Of a DNA stretch of 64,000 nt, positions 60,416 through 64,000 are shown piece after piece. Source of the DNA: Todiramphus chloris collaris (taxonomy: Eukaryota > Chordata > Aves > Coraciiformes > Alcedinidae). The position numbers were made by a program, and so were the translations under genes. The notes beneath the pieces are model-generated. The model was given only the letters and a program-made list of their open reading frames with translations, searched no databases and was not told the origin of the DNA. Positions within the stretch are counted from its first letter, which is position 1, and each line of letters begins with the position of its first letter. The stretch is from positions 15,527,260-15,591,259 of the forward strand of contig JANVCC010010406.1 in NCBI GenBank assembly GCA_025345505.1, given 5' to 3'.

Positions 60416-60879
60416 CTAATAACAAAGCAGAAAGAAAAGTTATGTTTTTGTAGTTAGAGTAAAAAGTACCCCAAAACATGTCAATGATAAAACAGTTGTT
60501 GCTTGGATAGCCAAACTGGCCCATTATGTCTCTCTCCCAGAAGAATTTCTTTATTCCCTTGATCTCCTGGCTGCAGGGACAATAAAAAGAATAATGACAT
60601 ATTTGTGCAAATCAGTTGCATAGTTGGAGGAGATTTAAGACAGCATTTCCTGATTCTGTGTCTGAATGAACATTGACAAGCAGCAGGGAAGATGGAAGTT
60701 CAGCTTTTAAGTGAAACAAACTCAGATACACCTATGCAAGACAGAAGTCATATTAGGATTAAGAATATGTGGCTGAATCACAGCAAAACTTTTGCCAGCT
60801 TCCCTTGGAGCACTGTTCTAAATTTGAGATCTGCTGTACAAAAATAATGTCTCAATACAAGGTTAGGTTCATTCACTAT

Positions 60880-61816
60880 TGTACTGGGTCTGCCTGGGAT
60901 GGAGAGACAGAGTTAAGTCTCTTCACAACAGACTATATAGTGCTGTGATTTGGAACTGTAACTAAAATAAGTGTTGGTAACACACTTGTGCTTTGGCTGT
61001 TGTCAAGCCACACTTCCACAGCATCCAGACTTCCGCTTTTCCCAACTGTGCCCTGCAGCACATGGGCTAGGGCAGCCAAGAAGCTGGAAGGAACACCGCA
61101 GGGACAGCTGACCCTAACTGATAAAAGGGATACTCCACACCATAAAACATCATGCTCTGCAATAAAAACTGAGAGGAGGCTCTTCTGGGGGATGAAGCCA
61201 TTGCTCCAAGACTAGCTGGACACCAGTATACTTGCAGAAGGTGGTATTCCCTTTACTTATTAAACTGTCCTTACCTTGACACAAAAGTTTTCTCACTTCC
61301 ATTCTTCCTGTTCTCACCCCAAGATCACTGGTGGTATAGAGAAGTGTCCTGGGTTTGGCTAAGATAAGGTTAATTTTCACCAGGAGGGGGCCACAGCCAG
61401 GATAGACAACCAAACCAGTCAATGGGATACTAGATACTATATGACAAAACACCTGCTGTGTAAGGGCAGAGGCAAGCCAGGCAAAGGGCAGGCTCTGGCA
61501 GTCAGGGTCCACATAGTTGGGGCAGCCTTAAATGGATGGTTTGTTCTGTATCAATTGCTTTATATATTGTTTCATTCTTATTATTGTTATTATTGTTGCT
61601 GCTTCTCTTTTTGCATTGTTCTATTAAATCCTCCTTATGTCAACGCATGTAGTTTTGCCTTTTTCTCCCTATTCTCCTTCCCATCCCACTGGGGGGTGGG
61701 TAGGGGATGTGGGTGGAGTGAGCAGCCGCATGGTGCTCAGCTGCCTGCTTCGCCTAAACCATGACAAACACTGAGGGAACCACTGTTTGATGCTTAGCTG
61801 CTGGCAAGAGTCAACA
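60880..61816 (+). mobile_element. Solo LTR of an avian endogenous retrovirus, split by a second LTR
   Basis: The outer LTR runs 60880-61344 and resumes at 61767-61816, about 515 bp in total. It starts TGTACTGGGTCTGCCTGG and ends in a decayed gagtcaaca. A TATA-like aataaaa lies near 61160, and the 3' part has attaaactgtccttacctt followed by the pyrimidine-rich ttttctcacttccattc. These are landmarks of a widespread avian ERV LTR family (ERVL-like, TguLTR type by my recollection). No internal retroviral genes are present, so it is a solo LTR left by recombination. Clear target-site duplications could not be found. Confidence 0.85.
61345..61766 (+). mobile_element. Solo LTR nested inside the older LTR
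   Basis: A 422-bp LTR in the same orientation, starting TGTCCTGGGTTTGGCTAA and ending CTAAACCATGACA, the TG…CA ends expected of an LTR. A polyadenylation-like attaaa lies near 61624, followed by a pyrimidine-rich stretch and a ggggggtgggtagggg block. It interrupts the 3' part of the surrounding LTR, whose remaining end (tgatgcttagctgctgg) resumes directly after it. This LTR is shorter than the outer one and retains its canonical ends, so it is the younger insertion. I could not find a matching short target duplication. Confidence 0.85.
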
Positions 61817-63520
61817 ATCTACACTTCTGTTATAAAGTCCAACAGAACTTCAGACAGGGTGGGATGTGGGGGGGACAGACAGAAAACTAACCAAACCAAC
61901 CAACCCAAAACTATGCACTCTTCAGAAATTAAAAAAAATTACCACTGTATAATGTAATTTCTGAATCAGCGTTTTTAAAGCCAAGACTTCTTCCATGAAA
62001 GCTCAAAGAAAGAACTCAAGGTAGAAGTGAATATTCTTATATACAAAAAAAAAAAAGTAAACATTTTGGAAATGACAGGCTCTACACCCCATTTAGCTGA
62101 GTATGACAAGGCAGGTATCAGAACATAGATGACCAGCCTAGCAGTAATTTAGCTTTGCTAGCCATGAAGACCTTTATGAAGTCTGCTTTCTAGTATCAAG
62201 ATCACATCATTATAAGTATACAACTGCATTTTGATTCAAATACTGCTTACATCTTCTTTCTTCCATGAGAGAAAATAAAAAAACCCTGCAGCTAAATTAT
62301 CTATAATGATGCATTTCATCAACACAATTGGACTTCTGTTACTGACAGTGAGACTGTGTGAGTGAATTGTGAGGGTGGACACTTCAATGAAAGCACTGCT
62401 GATTCAAAGGAATAAAAATTCTGTACATAAGGTCTTTGTATATACAAAGGGTTTCTACAAAAAGCAAATAAAAGATTTAATCAAAATTGAAAGCAATATT
62501 ATATATGATGTGGAAGCATTAAACATCTACTGTGGGTTCTCTATTGCAGAAAATGCTGAGGAAGTAAAGAAACTACCTTGATTATAAGAAATATTATTTC
62601 TATTCCCAAAGCTATTATCATTTGTTCACATCACAAATCAATTTTCAGGAACAGTTATACTCCCTTCCAAAACGTAACCTCATTTCTGAAATCTCTTCCT
62701 TGAGTAAAGCCTCTATGCCAAGAGCTAGTGCTTTTGAGAAAATAATGCTTTTCTTGCATATTTCCATGACCCAAGAGATCATATCAATCAGCATGCTTCA
62801 AAGCAATGCCATGTATACTACAGAATTAAATGTATGACAAGATGCAGAGGCTACAAATTACTTTCAAATCCCAACTAGATGGCAAACATCATAGTTCTCA
62901 AGTTAATCCAAAAACAAAGACACCGTTGGTTACAAACTAGAAAACAGACTCTGAAGTAAATGAAACATCTGAAAGAAGACCACAAGTATTTGAAAAAAAA
63001 AAACCCAAACATTTTAAATAGAGATAAATCTCTCCCAGTTTCTCAGGCGTTGGACCCCAGAACAAAGAACAGATAAATTTATTTAATATATGCTGAATCA
63101 ACAGTTAATAATTTAATGTGCTTGTGAAGAGCTGACAGAAAATACCATAGACACGTTTGTCATGAACTGTGTATAAGTGTGAATATTCTAATGAACCACC
63201 TGAAAATATATAATAAATAGCATTGAAAATGAACATAAGAAACTAACCAAATCACTATAAAACAACAAAATACTTCAATGTGATTTCTAAAGCTTCTTGT
63301 AGAAATTAGAACATTTTAAACAGCTGATAGCAACAGTTGCTTTTTAATGAAAAAGAACGCAGTGAAAAGCTTCTTGAGAACTAATGCAACTAAACATAAT
63401 CATATTTCTAAGGAAATTAATAAATTATTTCATTATTTAAAATTTTTAAAGATGGATTCCTTATTTATCTGTGTTTTGATAAAGTGGAAAGAAGTATGTC
63501 ACCAACTAATGGCTAACAAA
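61817..63520. other. AT-rich stretch, nothing recognised
   Basis: A/C-rich low-complexity sequence follows the LTR (61866-61912, with a G7 run), and an A13 run lies near 62045. No exon or further transposon was seen. Confidence 0.5.
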
Positions 63521-64000
63521 TGTGTTTCAGGTTGTGTCCATTGCCTCTGCTCCTGTCACTGGGCACCATGGAATAGAGACAGATGCTGTCATCTTTGCAA
63601 CCCTCCCTTCAGGTATTTCTATTTTAATTTTTATTTTCATTTTGGTCTCGGTGATATTAAAGGTCTTTTCCAACCTCAACTATTCTATGATCTACGTTGA
63701 TAAGATCCTCATGAGCCTTCTCTTCTTCAGTCCCAGTTCTCTCAGCCTTTTCTCATATGACATATACTCCAGTCCCTTCATCCTCTTAGTGTCCCTTGGC
63801 TGTATTCTCTTTAATATGTCCCTACCTTTCCTGTTTCCAGAACAAGAGCCCAGAACTGGACAGAGTAGTCCAGGTGTAGCCTCACCAGTGCTGAACAGAT
63901 GGGAAGGATCACCTCCCTTGAGCTGCTGACAGCACTCCTCCTAATGTGCCTCTGGATTCTGTTAGCCTTCTCTGCAGCAAGAGCACATTGCTGCCTGTGT
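63521..64000 (-). mobile_element. CR1 LINE fragment, interrupted and cut by the window end
   Basis: Minus-strand CR1. The plus strand reads ttcaggttgtgtccattgcc, 'cctgtcactgggcaccat' and 'ccctcccttcaggtattt', is interrupted, and resumes 'ttgataagatcctcatgagc' then 'cagtcccagttctctcagcc', 'gagcccagaactggacagag' and 'gatcacctcccttgagctgc'. It corresponds to the end of the reverse-transcriptase ORF, and its 3' tail is not present at 63521. It continues past base 64000. Confidence 0.93.
63622..63693 (+). mobile_element. Short CR1 3'-end inserted into the CR1 above
   Basis: Within the minus-strand CR1, the text between 'caggtattt' and 'ttgataagatcc' is replaced by an insert. The insert contains tcggtgatattaaaggtctt then ttccaacctcaactattctat, the plus-strand CR1 3' terminus. 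The upstream part of the insert (attttaatttttattttcat) is AT-rich and may be part of the insertion. It is therefore an opposite-strand, severely 5'-truncated CR1 tail nested in an older CR1. Confidence 0.8.

Larger units (their letters stand above)
54161..60879. other. AT-rich stretch with simple repeats
   Basis: No recognised exon. It holds a 3 x 21-bp minisatellite (55061-55122), a possible but unsupported exon-like segment (56849-56903, plus strand) and T runs at about 59958-59977 and 60387-60415. Open frames are short and unremarkable. Confidence 0.5.

Noticed and set aside
61150-61764. Open frames of 107-120 codons around the LTRs
   Set aside because: They fall inside LTR sequence, which is non-coding, and run across the nested boundary.
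63347-63929. Plus-strand frames of 117 and 135 codons at the right edge
   Set aside because: They read antisense through the CR1 and across the inserted CR1 tail, so they are not a gene.
1-64000. tRNA, rRNA, microRNA, CRISPR or bacterial-style gene clusters
   Set aside because: Reading both strands showed no tRNA-like A/B-box pairs, no rRNA text, no regularly spaced direct repeats and no compact coding runs.

Overview
This window is AT-rich nuclear DNA from a bird. The main evidence is nine separate CR1 non-LTR retrotransposon copies, including 3' ends with the avian CR1 hallmarks (a 'caacctnaatgattctatg'-type tail and an ATTCTGTG-like octamer). Two solo long terminal repeats of an avian endogenous-retrovirus type (TGT-CTGGGTTTGGC start, ACCATGACA end) support this, as does the near absence of SINEs. 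The LTR type is common in neoavian and passerine genomes, so a neoavian bird is my best guess. There are no bacterial or phage-style genes, rRNA, CRISPR arrays or operons.

Gene content is almost nil. The one host exon I can support is on the minus strand at about 20244-20411. It has a strong acceptor with a branch-point-like CTAAC, an in-frame upstream stop, one or two start codons, a signal peptide and a GTAAGC donor in phase 1. The peptide aligns without gaps to my recollection of the PTPRD (receptor-type tyrosine phosphatase delta) signal peptide, so I call it the first coding exon of PTPRD. The rest of the window would then be intron of that very large gene: left of 20244 is the intron towards the first Ig-domain exon, and right of 20411 is the intron towards the 5' untranslated exons.

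Layout: 1-20 kb is intronic sequence with CR1 pieces at 0.52-0.92, 4.71-4.91, 11.1-11.3 (older type) and 17.9 kb. The PTPRD exon is at 20.2-20.4 kb. A roughly 1-kb CR1 on the minus strand lies at 21.3-22.3 kb. A long repeat-poor stretch runs from 22.3 to 40.1 kb and contains an unexplained 240-bp imperfect palindrome at 34.19-34.43 kb. CR1 fragments follow at 40.1 and 40.9-41.4 kb. The largest CR1, with most of a frameshifted reverse transcriptase, is at 45.5-47.3 kb, and a second, more decayed one is at 50.3-51.7 kb. A 100-N assembly gap inside an A-homopolymer is at 52.42 kb, and a CR1 3' end at 53.9-54.2 kb. An LTR nested inside another LTR sits at 60.9-61.8 kb, and a CR1 split by an opposite-strand CR1 tail at 63.5-64.0 kb.

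No novel multi-gene system is visible. The most unusual feature is the 34.2-kb palindrome. All other open reading frames are either CR1 remnants or short, low-complexity frames expected by chance in AT-rich DNA.
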